DNA of 64,000 nucleotides from Flavobacterium sp. (GCF_004211145.1 NZ_SEBS01000013.1:1-64000); one strand, 5' to 3'; positions 8,971-18,146 are shown, numbered from the stretch's first letter. The notes: a model not told the origin generated them from the sequence alone. Numbers and translations: made by a program.

Positions 8971-8991
8971 TTGTAAAAAATACTATGTTTG
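8971..8991 (+). promoter_or_regulatory. promoter of family A paralogue 2
   Basis: Exact -7 box TATGTTTG at 8984-8991, with TTG at 8971-8973, ten bases upstream, the same layout as before paralogue 1. The ATG chosen (9018) lies 26 bases downstream. The longer frame from 8985 begins inside the -7 box, which is the reason for rejecting that start. Confidence 0.55.
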
Positions 8992-9017
8992 CTACAAACC
9001 AAATAACCGGAATAACA

Positions 9018-10703
9018 ATGAAACGACTTTTACTTCTGCTCGCGGTGTTTGCGGCGGGACTTTGCCATGCGCAAAAAGACAAGAAGCTATCAAGCGACTA
9101 CGAATACAAGGTCGGCGAGCCGTACAAGGTAATCGACGCCGACGATAAATATTACATGTCGGTCGACGGAAAGGTCATCGCCATAAAAATCCGCAAGCGC
9201 GACATTTTCGTGCAGCGTTTCGATGTCGACAAACCGTCGCAGATCAGCGTCAAGGAATATGAAGACGCATTCCCTAAAAACGCCGTGTACGAACGCATGG
9301 AAATCGTCAAGGGAAAAGTGATGTTGTTCTTTACGCAATGGAACGGCGACGATGAGATCGAGCAATTGTTCGTGCAGGAAATCGACGTCGACAAAGGCGA
9401 ATTCAAAGGCGAGGCGAAGCGAATCCTGCAGGTGAAAGGCCGCGTCGTGGGTTCAGGTTCGGGCCGCATGATGGATTTTAATTTGACCGATAAATTCCCG
9501 ATTTACACATCGTTCGACAAAAGCAACTTCCTGGTCCAATACGAGAAACGTCTCGACAAGAAAGACAAGCAGGACGACGGTTACCATGAAAAGTATGGGC
9601 TCGTCGCGTTCGATGGCGATCTGAACCAACTATCGGCGCGTGAAGTGGAGATGCCGTATTCCAAAAAACAAATGGACAACCTCGATTTCCAATTGGACAA
9701 TTCAGGAAATGTCTATGTACTCAACAAGGTTTTCGAGGACGACAGCCACAAGGAGAAGAAAAAGAAAGGTGACGACGTGGCGCCAAATTACCATATCGAG
9801 TTGTTCACACTCAAGCCGGGAAGCGATCAATTCAAGATTTCGAAAGTCGAAAGCCAGCAATTCTTCATCAACCAATTAGTTATTTACGATGGCCCGAAAG
9901 GTGAGATCGTCGCGGCAGGATTCTACAACAAAAACCTCGCGAAAGGCGGATTCTTCAGCAAAGGCGAATATGCAGGTTTCGATTCGCGCGCGAATTGCGA
10001 CGGTTTGGTCACGTTCAAAATGAAGCCCGACGGCACTTTCGGCGACATGCGTTCGTATGAAATTCCCGTGGAATTGCTCAACCAGAACGAGAGCAAGAAA
10101 ACGATCCGCAAGAATGCCAAGAAAGAAGAAGACGGAGAAAGTGCGAAGTTTACCGATCTTCACGCACGCGGAATCGAGATCCAGGACGACGGAAGCGTCA
10201 TTTTCCTCGCCGAACAATATTACGTGAAAGTGCACACGACTGCGGGCGGCCCGAACATGCCGTCGCGAACGTATTACACCTATCATTACAACGAAATCCT
10301 GATTGCGAAGCTCTTGGCCAACGGAACACTGGGTTGGATGAAGAAGATCCCGAAACAACAAGTCGGGACCCAAGGACGCGGAAGCATGAGTTTCAAGCAT
10401 TATGAAGCCGGAAGCGATCACTTTTTGGTATTCTTCGACAATCCTGATAACGTGGAAATCCCGGCCGATGAAGTGCCAAAAGGCTACAGCGACCGCAAAA
10501 AAGGTTACTTGACCGCAGTTCGCGTTGCCGATGCCGACGGTTCGACCTCGCGCGGATCGATCATCAACGTCAAGGAAGCCGACGATTTCAAATTGCACCA
10601 ACTTTCCACGAACCGCATCATTAAAGTGAACGACAATACGTTCTTGATGGAAGCCTACAAAAAAGGGAAAGAAGACGTGATGGTAAAAGTGATTCTCAAA
10701 TAG
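9018..10703 (+). CDS. secreted protein, family A paralogue 2
   Basis: A 561-residue exported protein with signal peptide MKRLLLLLAVFAAGLCHAQ. It aligns end to end with the upstream family A protein: SSDYEYKVGEPYKVIDADDKYYMS, QISVKEYEDAFPKNA, EQLFVQEIDVDKGEF, YHIELFTLKPGSDQFKI and the C-terminal MEAYKKGKEDVMVKVILK. It lacks the Gly/Met loop of paralogue 1. Two tandem copies with copied promoters point to a local duplication. Function unknown; no recognised domain. Confidence 0.85.
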   Translation: MKRLLLLLAVFAAGLCHAQKDKKLSSDYEYKVGEPYKVIDADDKYYMSVDGKVIAIKIRKRDIFVQRFDVDKPSQISVKEYEDAFPKNAVYERMEIVKGKVMLFFTQWNGDDEIEQLFVQEIDVDKGEFKGEAKRILQVKGRVVGSGSGRMMDFNLTDKFPIYTSFDKSNFLVQYEKRLDKKDKQDDGYHEKYGLVAFDGDLNQLSAREVEMPYSKKQMDNLDFQLDNSGNVYVLNKVFEDDSHKEKKKKGDDVAPNYHIELFTLKPGSDQFKISKVESQQFFINQLVIYDGPKGEIVAAGFYNKNLAKGGFFSKGEYAGFDSRANCDGLVTFKMKPDGTFGDMRSYEIPVELLNQNESKKTIRKNAKKEEDGESAKFTDLHARGIEIQDDGSVIFLAEQYYVKVHTTAGGPNMPSRTYYTYHYNEILIAKLLANGTLGWMKKIPKQQVGTQGRGSMSFKHYEAGSDHFLVFFDNPDNVEIPADEVPKGYSDRKKGYLTAVRVADADGSTSRGSIINVKEADDFKLHQLSTNRIIKVNDNTFLMEAYKKGKEDVMVKVILK

Positions 10704-10765
10704 AAACCGAAATTTCGATAACAGCCAGGAATCGAGCGTAAAACAATTCAAAAATCCGACTTTAA

Positions 10766-11374
10766 ATGAAACCCGCAATTCGTAAAACCCGCAAAGCGAT
10801 ATTGATTTTATGTATGTTGACCTCGTCTGTTTTTGCGCAAAAGCGGACGGTTCTTACCGGCGATTACAAAAATCTGAAGGGAATTTCAGCGTTCAACGTT
10901 ATTTTCGATTACGAAAACCTCACGGTGGACAAATCGACTGAAGAAGAATTCCTAAAAGATCGCATGGACAAGCGCGAGGGCGAAAAGTCACAGCAATTCA
11001 GGGAAGGCTGGTTCGCCGACAGACAAAATCGCTACGAGCCAAAATTCATCGAATCGTTCAACAAGCGGTTTGACGATGGCCAAATTAAAGCCGACAAGAA
11101 TTTCCCTGATGCGAAGTACACAATGAAAGTCAAAACGATTTGGATCCATCCGGGATTCAACGCGGGTGTCGTTCGCAGTACGTCGGCCGTCACTTTTGTG
11201 GTCTCGATTTATGAAACGGCGAATCCCGACAACGTGCTGCTTTCGGTCGAGTTCCTGAAAGTCGCGGGAAAAGGAGCGATGGGATTCGATTATAATTCAG
11301 GTTATCGGATATCAGAATCATACGCAAAGCTCGCGAAGGAATTTGCGAACGACATCCGAAAGAACACGAAATAA
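10766..11374 (+). CDS. secreted protein, family B paralogue 2
   Basis: A 202-residue homologue of 6477-7055, with a slightly longer, more basic signal region (MKPAIRKTRKAILILCMLTSSVFAQ). Shared blocks are KNLKGISAFNVIFDYENLTVDK, FREGWFADRQNRYEPKFIES, KYTMKVKTIWIHPGFNAGV, YETANPDNVLLSVEF and GYRISESYAKLAKEFANDI. It follows family A paralogue 2 after 62 bases without a terminator, so it is probably in the same transcript. Function unknown. Confidence 0.85.
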   Translation: MKPAIRKTRKAILILCMLTSSVFAQKRTVLTGDYKNLKGISAFNVIFDYENLTVDKSTEEEFLKDRMDKREGEKSQQFREGWFADRQNRYEPKFIESFNKRFDDGQIKADKNFPDAKYTMKVKTIWIHPGFNAGVVRSTSAVTFVVSIYETANPDNVLLSVEFLKVAGKGAMGFDYNSGYRISESYAKLAKEFANDIRKNTK

Positions 11375-11404
11375 GATCCGTTCCGGACCTCAAATGCTCA
11401 CGAT

Positions 11405-11986
11405 ATGAAATACTTTTTTATGATGCTGGTTTCGCTGTCGGCATCGGCACAACGTTATGATCTGGTTTCGGGCGATTTTAAAGCGCTCAGGTATATTTCG
11501 GAGTACAACATCACGTTCGATTACAACGGCATGGAAGTCCACGGTTACGAGTCGGAGAAAGCGTTTGTGGAGCGAAAAGTGGAAATCCGGAAAAACCATC
11601 CCGAAAAAGCCCAGGCATTCGCTGAAAATTGGTACGCCGACCGCACCAACAAATACGAGCCGCGGTTCATCGCTTACTTTAACGACCGTTTCGATAAAGG
11701 CGAGGTGAGAGTCGTGAAAGATTCGTCGGCCAAATACACGATGGATATCAAGACGACCTGGCTGTATCCGGGTTACGGAATGGGGCCGAGCGGTGAGCCG
11801 CCCAAGATTTCAGCGACCGTGACGGTCTTCGAGACCGCGAATCCCACAAATATTCTGCTTCAAGTGAAATTCGACAAGGCCATCGGTTTTGAGAACCACG
11901 ACCCGAATAAACCGGGCGAACGGATTTCGGGCGCGTATGAGAAGATCGCGAAGAATATTGTGGTTCAAATTAAGAAGGTCCTGTAG
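11405..11986 (+). CDS. secreted protein, family B paralogue 3
   Basis: A 193-residue, more diverged family B member with a short signal peptide (MKYFFMMLVSLSASAQ). It keeps the family frame (FKALRYISEYNITFDYNGMEV, FAENWYADRTNKYEPRFIAYF, KYTMDIKTTWLYPGYGMG, TVFETANPTNILLQV, ERISGAYEKIAKNI). It lies 30 bases after paralogue 2 and ends before a long inverted repeat. Function unknown. Confidence 0.85.
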   Translation: MKYFFMMLVSLSASAQRYDLVSGDFKALRYISEYNITFDYNGMEVHGYESEKAFVERKVEIRKNHPEKAQAFAENWYADRTNKYEPRFIAYFNDRFDKGEVRVVKDSSAKYTMDIKTTWLYPGYGMGPSGEPPKISATVTVFETANPTNILLQVKFDKAIGFENHDPNKPGERISGAYEKIAKNIVVQIKKVL

Positions 11987-11998
11987 GGCAGATGTCTA

Positions 11999-12066
11999 AA
12001 ACCATTAAGGGCATTAAGTTTATTAAGAGTGCGATTTCTTAAAGAACTTAATGCCCTTAATGGTTT
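11999..12066. repeat. long perfect inverted repeat between convergent genes
   Basis: A 22-base arm at 11999-12020 is exactly complementary to 12045-12066. The 24-base loop contains a further short TTAAGA/TCTTAA pairing. It sits between the converging family B gene and the FAD oxidoreductase gene and may terminate both. The right arm word (AACTTAATGCCCTTAATGGT) recurs unchanged at 43611-43630, so this is a dispersed element rather than only a terminator. Confidence 0.85.
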
Positions 12067-12077
12067 AAAAAATCGGC

Positions 12078-13337
12078 TTATAGTTCCGCCGCTTTCTGCG
12101 TTTCCTTTTCCTGATTGATCATATACGCCATGTTCTTAATCACGTTGTCGTGTTTCTTCACGAACGGATTCGTCTCGTCCCAAACGTAGCCCGCGAGAAC
12201 CGCGCAGATCTTGCGTTTCACGTCCGGATTTTCAGGTTGGTGAAAGAACAACGTTTGCAGATTTCCGGTATACCATTCTTTTACGTAGGTCGTGAAGACA
12301 CCGATTCCGCGGCGCATGTAGCCCGTAAATTCGGTTTCCCAATCCACGTTTTCGCCTTGCTGTTCCTTGAGGTAGAGTTTGGCGGCTTTCATGCCCGATT
12401 CGGTGGCGAAACAAACGCCCGACGAGAAAACCGGATCCAGGAATTCCGAACTGTTCCCGGTCAGCGCGAAACCGTCGCCGTACATGCTTTTTACTGAACG
12501 GCTATAATTCTCGAGTTTCACAGGCTCGAACAAAAAGTCGACGCCTCCAAAACGTTTCACGTAATAATCTGAAAGTTTGATCGCATTGTTCAACGCTTCC
12601 CTGTTGTCTTTGTTTTCCGACAGCGAGTTGATGAACGTAGTCGGCCCGACAACGCCTAACGAGGTATTTCCGTTTGAGAATGGAATCACCCAAAGCCAGA
12701 CTTCGGTTTCCAGGATGTCGAATGAGATCAACGTGCCTTCTTCGCCTTCAGGACGATTCAAATCTTTCACGTGCGTAAAAATCGACGAATGTGGATCGAG
12801 TGATGACGGCGTGTCCAGGTCCAGCAAGCGCGGCAAAACGCGTCCGTAACCGCTTGAATCGATAATGAAATTCGCGTGGATTTCCTTGAGATTTCCATCT
12901 TTGTCTTTCACGACGGTCCTGGATTTCTTGCCTTCGAATTCCACCGAAATCACTTCTGATTCGAACTCAAGGTCGATCCCGTTCTTCACGCATTGCTGCG
13001 CCATCGTATTATCGAAGTCGGCGCGCGGAATTTGCCACGTCCAATCCCAGCCTTCGCCGTATTTGTCGCTAAAGTCAAAAACACAGATTTCCTCGCCGCG
13101 AATAAAGCGCGCACCGAGTTTCTTTTCGAAGTTCATCGCATCCAAAGCCGGGAACAATCCCGCTTCGTCAAAATGGTCCATCACTCGCGGGATGAGGCTT
13201 TCGCCGACAACCAATCGCGGGAATTTCGTCTTCTCGACCATTTTTACCTTTACACCGTTATTGTGCAGGTGAGATGCCGAAACACATCCGGACGGTCCGG
13301 CCCCAATCACCAACACATCGACAACTTCTTTTAACAT
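12078..13337 (-). CDS. FAD-dependent halogenase-type oxidoreductase of the flexirubin locus
   Basis: A 419-residue flavoprotein. The dinucleotide motif GAGPSG is at 12-17, VGESLIP at 44-50 (typical of phenolic flavin halogenases), paired lysines K72/K73 before LGARF stand where the catalytic Lys is expected, and WTWQIP at 99-104 matches the halogenase WxWxIP signature. NSSEFLDPVFSSGVCFA (about 304-320) is the C-terminal FAD contact. Family knowledge: such enzymes oxidise chloride to chlorinate electron-rich rings, and some flexirubins are chlorinated. It could instead be an inactive or monooxygenase-like relative. It is transcribed divergently from the ammonia-lyase. Confidence 0.75.
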   Translation of the reverse strand: MLKEVVDVLVIGAGPSGCVSASHLHNNGVKVKMVEKTKFPRLVVGESLIPRVMDHFDEAGLFPALDAMNFEKKLGARFIRGEEICVFDFSDKYGEGWDWTWQIPRADFDNTMAQQCVKNGIDLEFESEVISVEFEGKKSRTVVKDKDGNLKEIHANFIIDSSGYGRVLPRLLDLDTPSSLDPHSSIFTHVKDLNRPEGEEGTLISFDILETEVWLWVIPFSNGNTSLGVVGPTTFINSLSENKDNREALNNAIKLSDYYVKRFGGVDFLFEPVKLENYSRSVKSMYGDGFALTGNSSEFLDPVFSSGVCFATESGMKAAKLYLKEQQGENVDWETEFTGYMRRGIGVFTTYVKEWYTGNLQTLFFHQPENPDVKRKICAVLAGYVWDETNPFVKKHDNVIKNMAYMINQEKETQKAAEL

Positions 13338-13381
13338 TGGAATAAGTGTTTTTTCGTTCTTAAAAATCTCTTAATTTATAT

Positions 13382-13389
13382 TACATTTG
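13382..13389 (+). promoter_or_regulatory. -7 box TACATTTG before the ammonia-lyase
   Basis: TACATTTG matches TAnnTTTG exactly and is the best candidate promoter for the long + strand flexirubin run. The ammonia-lyase ATG at 13469 is 79 bases downstream. No good TTG is present at -33. The region to the start is AT-rich, unlike the neighbouring genes. Confidence 0.5.
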
Positions 13390-13468
13390 CGGCTTCAAAA
13401 TAAAGACAATCCAATCTAATAAAAAAATAAACTTTTAACGTTTATTATCTCTATTAAATCAAGTGTAA

Positions 13469-14989
13469 ATGAATACGATACATGAATATTTGAGCCTGGA
13501 AGAATTTGAAGCCGTAGTATTCAAAAACAACAAGGTGGCGATCAGTGACGAAGTGTTGCAGAGGGTGAATGCCAGTTTTGATTTTTTAAAGGAATTTTCT
13601 GAAAATAAAGTCATCTATGGAGTCAATACAGGCTTCGGTCCGATGGCGCAATACCGCATAAACGACGAAGACCGCATCCAACTGCAATACAATTTGATCC
13701 GAAGCCACTCGTCAGGAACAGGCAAACCAATGGATGCGATTTGCGTGAAAGCCGCGATCCTGGCTCGTTTGAATACACTTTCTTTGGGAACTTCGGGCGT
13801 TCATCCTTCGGTGATCCATTTGATGAAGGAACTCATCAACCGCGATATCACGCCGCTTATCTTCGAACACGGAGGCGTCGGCGCTTCAGGCGATCTAGTA
13901 CAATTGGCGCATTTGGCGTTGGTGCTCATCGGCGAAGGCGAAGTTTTCTATAAAGGCGAACGCAAAGCGACTGCCGATGTTTTCGCTGCCGAAGGCCTGC
14001 AACCGATCAATGTCGAGCTCCGCGAAGGTTTGGCACTCATGAACGGAACCTCGGTCATGACGGGAATCGGTGTCGTGAATGTCGTGAACGCGAAAAAAAT
14101 ATTGGATTGGGCCGTGAAATTGTCATGTGCGATCAACGAAATCGTGCAGGCGTATGACGATCACTTGTCGGCCGAACTAAACAACACGAAACTCCACAAA
14201 GGGCAACAGGACATCGCCTCGACGATGCGCGAAAACCTGTCCGACAGCAAATTGGTACGCAAACGCGAAGACCATTTGTATTCGGGCGAAAATACCGAGA
14301 CTGTCTTCAAGGAAAAAGTTCAGGAATATTACTCGTTGCGTTGCGTGCCCCAGATTTTGGGTCCCGTCAAGGAAACGATCGATTCGGTCGCGTCGATCCT
14401 TGAAAAGGAATTCAATTCGGCCAACGACAATCCGATCATCGACGTGGCGAACAAACACGTTTGGCACGGCGGAAATTTCCACGGCGATTATATTTCGCTC
14501 GAAATGGACAAACTCAAAATCGTCATCACGAAACTCACGATGCTCGCCGAGCGCCAATTGAATTACCTGATGAACGCGAAGATCAACGAGATTTTGCCTC
14601 CGTTCGTGAACATGGGCAAACTCGGATTCAACTTCGGGATGCAAGGCACGCAATTTACGGCTGTTTCCACGACGGCCGAGAGCCAGACGCTTTCCAACCC
14701 GATGTACGTACATTCGATCCCGAACAACAACGACAACCAGGACATCGTTTCGATGGGAACGAACGCGGCCGTGATCACGTCAAAAGTGATCGAAAACGCA
14801 TTTGAAGTTTTGGCGATCGAACTTATTTCCATCGTCCAGGCGATCGATCTGTTGGAACAGAAAGACAAGATCTCGTCGGTTTCAAGAAAAATGTACGACG
14901 ATGTGCGACAGATCATCCCGGCATTCAGCGAAGATCAGGCGATGTATCCGTTCGTCCAGAAGGTCAAAAATCATTTGATAAATAATTAG
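13469..14989 (+). CDS. tyrosine ammonia-lyase (HAL/PAL/TAL family)
   Basis: A 506-residue aromatic amino acid lyase. The MIO-forming triad A139-S140-G141 sits in GGVGASGDL. The inner loop Tyr is in KVIYGVNTGFGPMAQY (about 47-62), and NSANDNPIID and the Q-rich ESQTLSNPMYVHSIP region are typical. From memory it is very close to the Flavobacterium johnsoniae enzyme known as FjTAL, which deaminates L-tyrosine to 4-coumarate. That product is the aryl starter expected for flexirubin. It opens the main pigment gene run. Confidence 0.9.
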   Translation: MNTIHEYLSLEEFEAVVFKNNKVAISDEVLQRVNASFDFLKEFSENKVIYGVNTGFGPMAQYRINDEDRIQLQYNLIRSHSSGTGKPMDAICVKAAILARLNTLSLGTSGVHPSVIHLMKELINRDITPLIFEHGGVGASGDLVQLAHLALVLIGEGEVFYKGERKATADVFAAEGLQPINVELREGLALMNGTSVMTGIGVVNVVNAKKILDWAVKLSCAINEIVQAYDDHLSAELNNTKLHKGQQDIASTMRENLSDSKLVRKREDHLYSGENTETVFKEKVQEYYSLRCVPQILGPVKETIDSVASILEKEFNSANDNPIIDVANKHVWHGGNFHGDYISLEMDKLKIVITKLTMLAERQLNYLMNAKINEILPPFVNMGKLGFNFGMQGTQFTAVSTTAESQTLSNPMYVHSIPNNNDNQDIVSMGTNAAVITSKVIENAFEVLAIELISIVQAIDLLEQKDKISSVSRKMYDDVRQIIPAFSEDQAMYPFVQKVKNHLINN

Positions 14990-15027
14990 TAACTTCGTTA
15001 GCAACCAATTAAAAACAAGGTTTGAAA

Positions 15028-16143
15028 ATGAAAAAACTATTTTTTTTACTGCTTCTCGCTACGACTCTCGTAAGCGCTCAGGAATTGGCTTTGGTCCGCA
15101 AGGATGGCCGATTCGGTTACATCAACAAATCGGGCGAATTGGTAATCCAGCCGCAATACAAAAAAGCGTCGACGTTCTCTGAAGGTCTTGCCGCGGTCGA
15201 AGACCAGGGGAAATGGGGTTTCATCGACAAGAAAGGCGCCTGGGCAATCCCGGCAACATTCGACGCGGTCAAGGAATTCAATTCGGGTTTCGCGGTCGTC
15301 GCCAAAGACAAGAAGTGGTTTTACATCGACAAGAAAGGCGCTACCGTCCAAGGCCCGACGACCGACAAGGTTTTCGACTTCCACGAAGGTGTCGCTTTCG
15401 TGAAAATCGCGAACAAGACCGGTTTCATGGACGCCAAGATGAAAATGGTCGTCGAACCGAAATACGACATCATCAAGGAATTTCAAGGCGGTTTCGCACG
15501 CGTGAAGAACAACGAGCGTTGGGGAATCATCGACAAGACCGGGAAAGTCGTGGTTGAAATCATTTACGACGACTTGGGCGACTATGTAAAAGGAACGACT
15601 TGGGCCAAGAATGGAACGAACTTCGGCGTCATCAACAACGGCAAATTCACGGCGGTTGACGGTGCGACGAAAATCTGGGATTTCACGCCAAACAGCGATT
15701 TAACTTACGCCAAGCAAGGCGAACGCGTCGGGTTTATCGACAAATCCGGGAAATGGGCAATCGAACCGAAATTTGACAAGGCGAAAGCATTCTCGAAAGG
15801 GTTGGCGCCTGTCGCGGTCGGAAAAAAATGGGGATTCATCGATACGAAAGGAAAACTCGTGATCGAGCCCCAATACAATGACGCCGATGTTTTCAGTGCT
15901 GACGGGCTCGCTCCGGTAAAAGACAAACAATGGGGTTTCATCAATTCATCGGGCAAAGTCGTCGTACCGATGCAATACGCGATCAACATCGGCGGCGGTT
16001 TCAACCTGTTTCGCGATGACGCGGTCGGTTATGTCGACGGATTGGCGCGCGTGAAAAACGAAAAACAATGGGGTTTCCTTAAAACCGACGGCAGCCTTTT
16101 GGGCAACCAATGGTACGAAAACGTCGAATTGTTCCAGAATTAA
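15028..16143 (+). CDS. secreted WG-repeat protein in the flexirubin locus
   Basis: A 371-residue exported protein (signal peptide MKKLFFLLLLATTLVSAQ from ATG 15028; a TTG six bases upstream is less likely). The mature part is about nine tandem WG/KWG repeats of 35-45 residues, each with a core like KWGFIDKKGAWAIPATFD and a following EF..GFA.V segment. WG repeats form beta structures used for binding. Nothing known in flexirubin chemistry requires one. Its place between the ammonia-lyase and fabG, 38 bases after the former, suggests co-transcription. Confidence 0.85.
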   Translation: MKKLFFLLLLATTLVSAQELALVRKDGRFGYINKSGELVIQPQYKKASTFSEGLAAVEDQGKWGFIDKKGAWAIPATFDAVKEFNSGFAVVAKDKKWFYIDKKGATVQGPTTDKVFDFHEGVAFVKIANKTGFMDAKMKMVVEPKYDIIKEFQGGFARVKNNERWGIIDKTGKVVVEIIYDDLGDYVKGTTWAKNGTNFGVINNGKFTAVDGATKIWDFTPNSDLTYAKQGERVGFIDKSGKWAIEPKFDKAKAFSKGLAPVAVGKKWGFIDTKGKLVIEPQYNDADVFSADGLAPVKDKQWGFINSSGKVVVPMQYAINIGGGFNLFRDDAVGYVDGLARVKNEKQWGFLKTDGSLLGNQWYENVELFQN

Positions 16144-16165
16144 TTCCTGCAAACAGATACAACGA

Positions 16166-16897
16166 ATGAAATGTGCTTTAGTCACGGGCGGTTCCCGCGG
16201 TATCGGTAAGGCGGTTTGCATAAAACTCGCTTCCGAATCCGATTATCATATCCTGATCAATTACCAATCGAATGCGTCGGCCGCCGAGCAAACGCTTGAA
16301 GATGTCAAGAAACACGGCAACACAGGCGAAATCCTGCAGTTCGACGTGGCCGATGCCGAGCAGACCAAATCGGTTCTCGAAGCGTGGCAGGAAAAGAATC
16401 CCGAGGCGATCGTCGAAGTCATCGTGAACAACGCGGGCATCACGCGCGACGGTTTGTTCATGTGGATGTCGCACGACGATTGGACGAAAGTCATCAATAC
16501 GAGCCTGAACGGGTTCTTCAACGTCACGAATTTCTTCATCCAGAAAATGTTGCGCAACAAATACGGGCGCATCGTGAACATGGTGTCGGTCTCGGGCGTG
16601 AAAGGAACGGCGGGACAAACGAATTATTCGGCGGCGAAAGGAGCTGTCGTGGCGGCTACGAAAGCGTTGGCCCAGGAAGTCGCGAAACGCAATATTACGG
16701 TAAACGCGGTCGCTCCGGGATTCGTGAGATCTGACATGACGGCCGATCTTGACGAAAAGGAACTCATCAAAATGATTCCGGCCAACCGATTCGGGGAAGC
16801 TGAGGAAGTCGCGGATCTTGTCGCGTTCCTCGCCTCGCGCAAAGCCGGATATATCACAGGAGAAATCATCAACATAAATGGAGGAATCTATTCATAA
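16166..16897 (+). CDS. 3-oxoacyl-ACP reductase (FabG-type SDR)
   Basis: A 243-residue short-chain dehydrogenase. The TGGSRGIG cofactor loop is at 7-14, NNAG at about 89-92, and the catalytic Y154-x-x-x-K158 in NYSAAKG. The length and the ending ITGEIININGGIYS are typical of FabG. In this setting it would reduce the beta-keto group after each extension of the aryl polyene on ACP, using NADPH. It is followed 21 bases later by the ketosynthase, so the two are probably in one operon. A role in general fatty acid synthesis is less likely given the neighbours. Confidence 0.9.
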   Translation: MKCALVTGGSRGIGKAVCIKLASESDYHILINYQSNASAAEQTLEDVKKHGNTGEILQFDVADAEQTKSVLEAWQEKNPEAIVEVIVNNAGITRDGLFMWMSHDDWTKVINTSLNGFFNVTNFFIQKMLRNKYGRIVNMVSVSGVKGTAGQTNYSAAKGAVVAATKALAQEVAKRNITVNAVAPGFVRSDMTADLDEKELIKMIPANRFGEAEEVADLVAFLASRKAGYITGEIININGGIYS

Positions 16898-16918
16898 AAT
16901 TACACCGAAAGCGATATA

Positions 16919-18145
16919 ATGGAAAGGAGAGTTGTAATTACCGGAATGGGAATCTGGAGCTGTATCGGCACGTCGCTCGATGAGGTGAAGGATTCGCTTT
17001 ACAAAGGTAAATCGGGTATTCGTTTCGACGAAGAGCGCAAGGAATTCGGTTTCCGTTCGTCGCTCACCGGAATGGTTCCGAAACCTGAATTGAAAGAACT
17101 ACTCAATCGCAGGCAACGCATCAGCATTGGCGAGGAAACGGAATACGCGTATATGGCAACCATCGAAGCCTTGCGTAACGCCAATATCGACGAGCAATTT
17201 TTCCACGATCGCGAGGTCGGGATCCTTTATGGAAACGACAGCGTCTCGAAAGGAATCATCGAAGCGACCGACATCATACGTGAAAAGAAAGACACGGCAC
17301 TGATCGGTTCTGGCGCGATCTTCAAGTCGATGAACTCGACCGTGACGATGAACCTGGCCACGATTTTCCAATTGCGAGGCGTGAACATGACCATCAGCGC
17401 GGCCTGCGCAAGCGGTTCGCACGCGATAGGTCTCGGTTATTATTTGATCAAAAGCGGCATGCAGGACATGATTATCTGCGGAGGCGCACAGGAAATCAAC
17501 AAATATGCGATGAGCAGTTTTGACGGCCTCGGCGTGTTTTCACCCCGTGAGGAAGATCCGTCGAAAGCATCGCGCCCGTTCGATTCAGGCCGTGACGGTT
17601 TGGTACCGAGCGGAGGCGGCGCGACGTTGATCCTCGAAAGCTACGAATCGGCGATCGCGAGAGGCGCGGACATCATCGCTGAGGTCATCGGTTATGGATT
17701 TTCATCAAACGGCGGACATATTTCAACTCCGAATGTCGACGGACCATCGACCGCCATGCGAAAAGCGCTCAGGGAAGCCGGAGTCGAAGCATCGGAAATC
17801 GATTACATAAACGCACACGCGACATCGACTCCCGTGGGCGATGCGAATGAAGCCAAGGCGATCTTCGAGGTTTTCGGGCCCGACGGACCGCCCGTAAGTT
17901 CCACGAAATCCATGACAGGACACGAATGTTGGATGGCAGGCGCGAGTGAAGTCATCTATTCGATATTGATGATGCAGAATTCGTTCGTCGCACCTAACAT
18001 CAATTTGCAAAACCCTGATGAGGATTCGGCCAAATTAAATATCGCACGCGAAACGTTGAATAAAGAAATAAACATATTTTTGTCGAATTCTTTCGGATTC
18101 GGAGGAACCAACTCGGCTTTGGTCATAAAAAAGTATACTGAATAA
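16919..18145 (+). CDS. beta-ketoacyl-ACP synthase II-type (elongating ketosynthase)
   Basis: A 408-residue thiolase-fold ketosynthase with the full catalytic triad: Cys163 (SAACASGSHAIG), His300 (NAHATSTPVGD) and His335 (TGHECWMAGASE). The C-terminal SFGFGGTNSALV is intact. It should carry out decarboxylative condensation of malonyl-ACP with the growing aryl polyene. The ACP gene follows after one base and fabG lies just upstream, which forms a compact elongation module. Confidence 0.92.
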   Translation: MERRVVITGMGIWSCIGTSLDEVKDSLYKGKSGIRFDEERKEFGFRSSLTGMVPKPELKELLNRRQRISIGEETEYAYMATIEALRNANIDEQFFHDREVGILYGNDSVSKGIIEATDIIREKKDTALIGSGAIFKSMNSTVTMNLATIFQLRGVNMTISAACASGSHAIGLGYYLIKSGMQDMIICGGAQEINKYAMSSFDGLGVFSPREEDPSKASRPFDSGRDGLVPSGGGATLILESYESAIARGADIIAEVIGYGFSSNGGHISTPNVDGPSTAMRKALREAGVEASEIDYINAHATSTPVGDANEAKAIFEVFGPDGPPVSSTKSMTGHECWMAGASEVIYSILMMQNSFVAPNINLQNPDEDSAKLNIARETLNKEINIFLSNSFGFGGTNSALVIKKYTE

Positions 18146-18146
18146 G

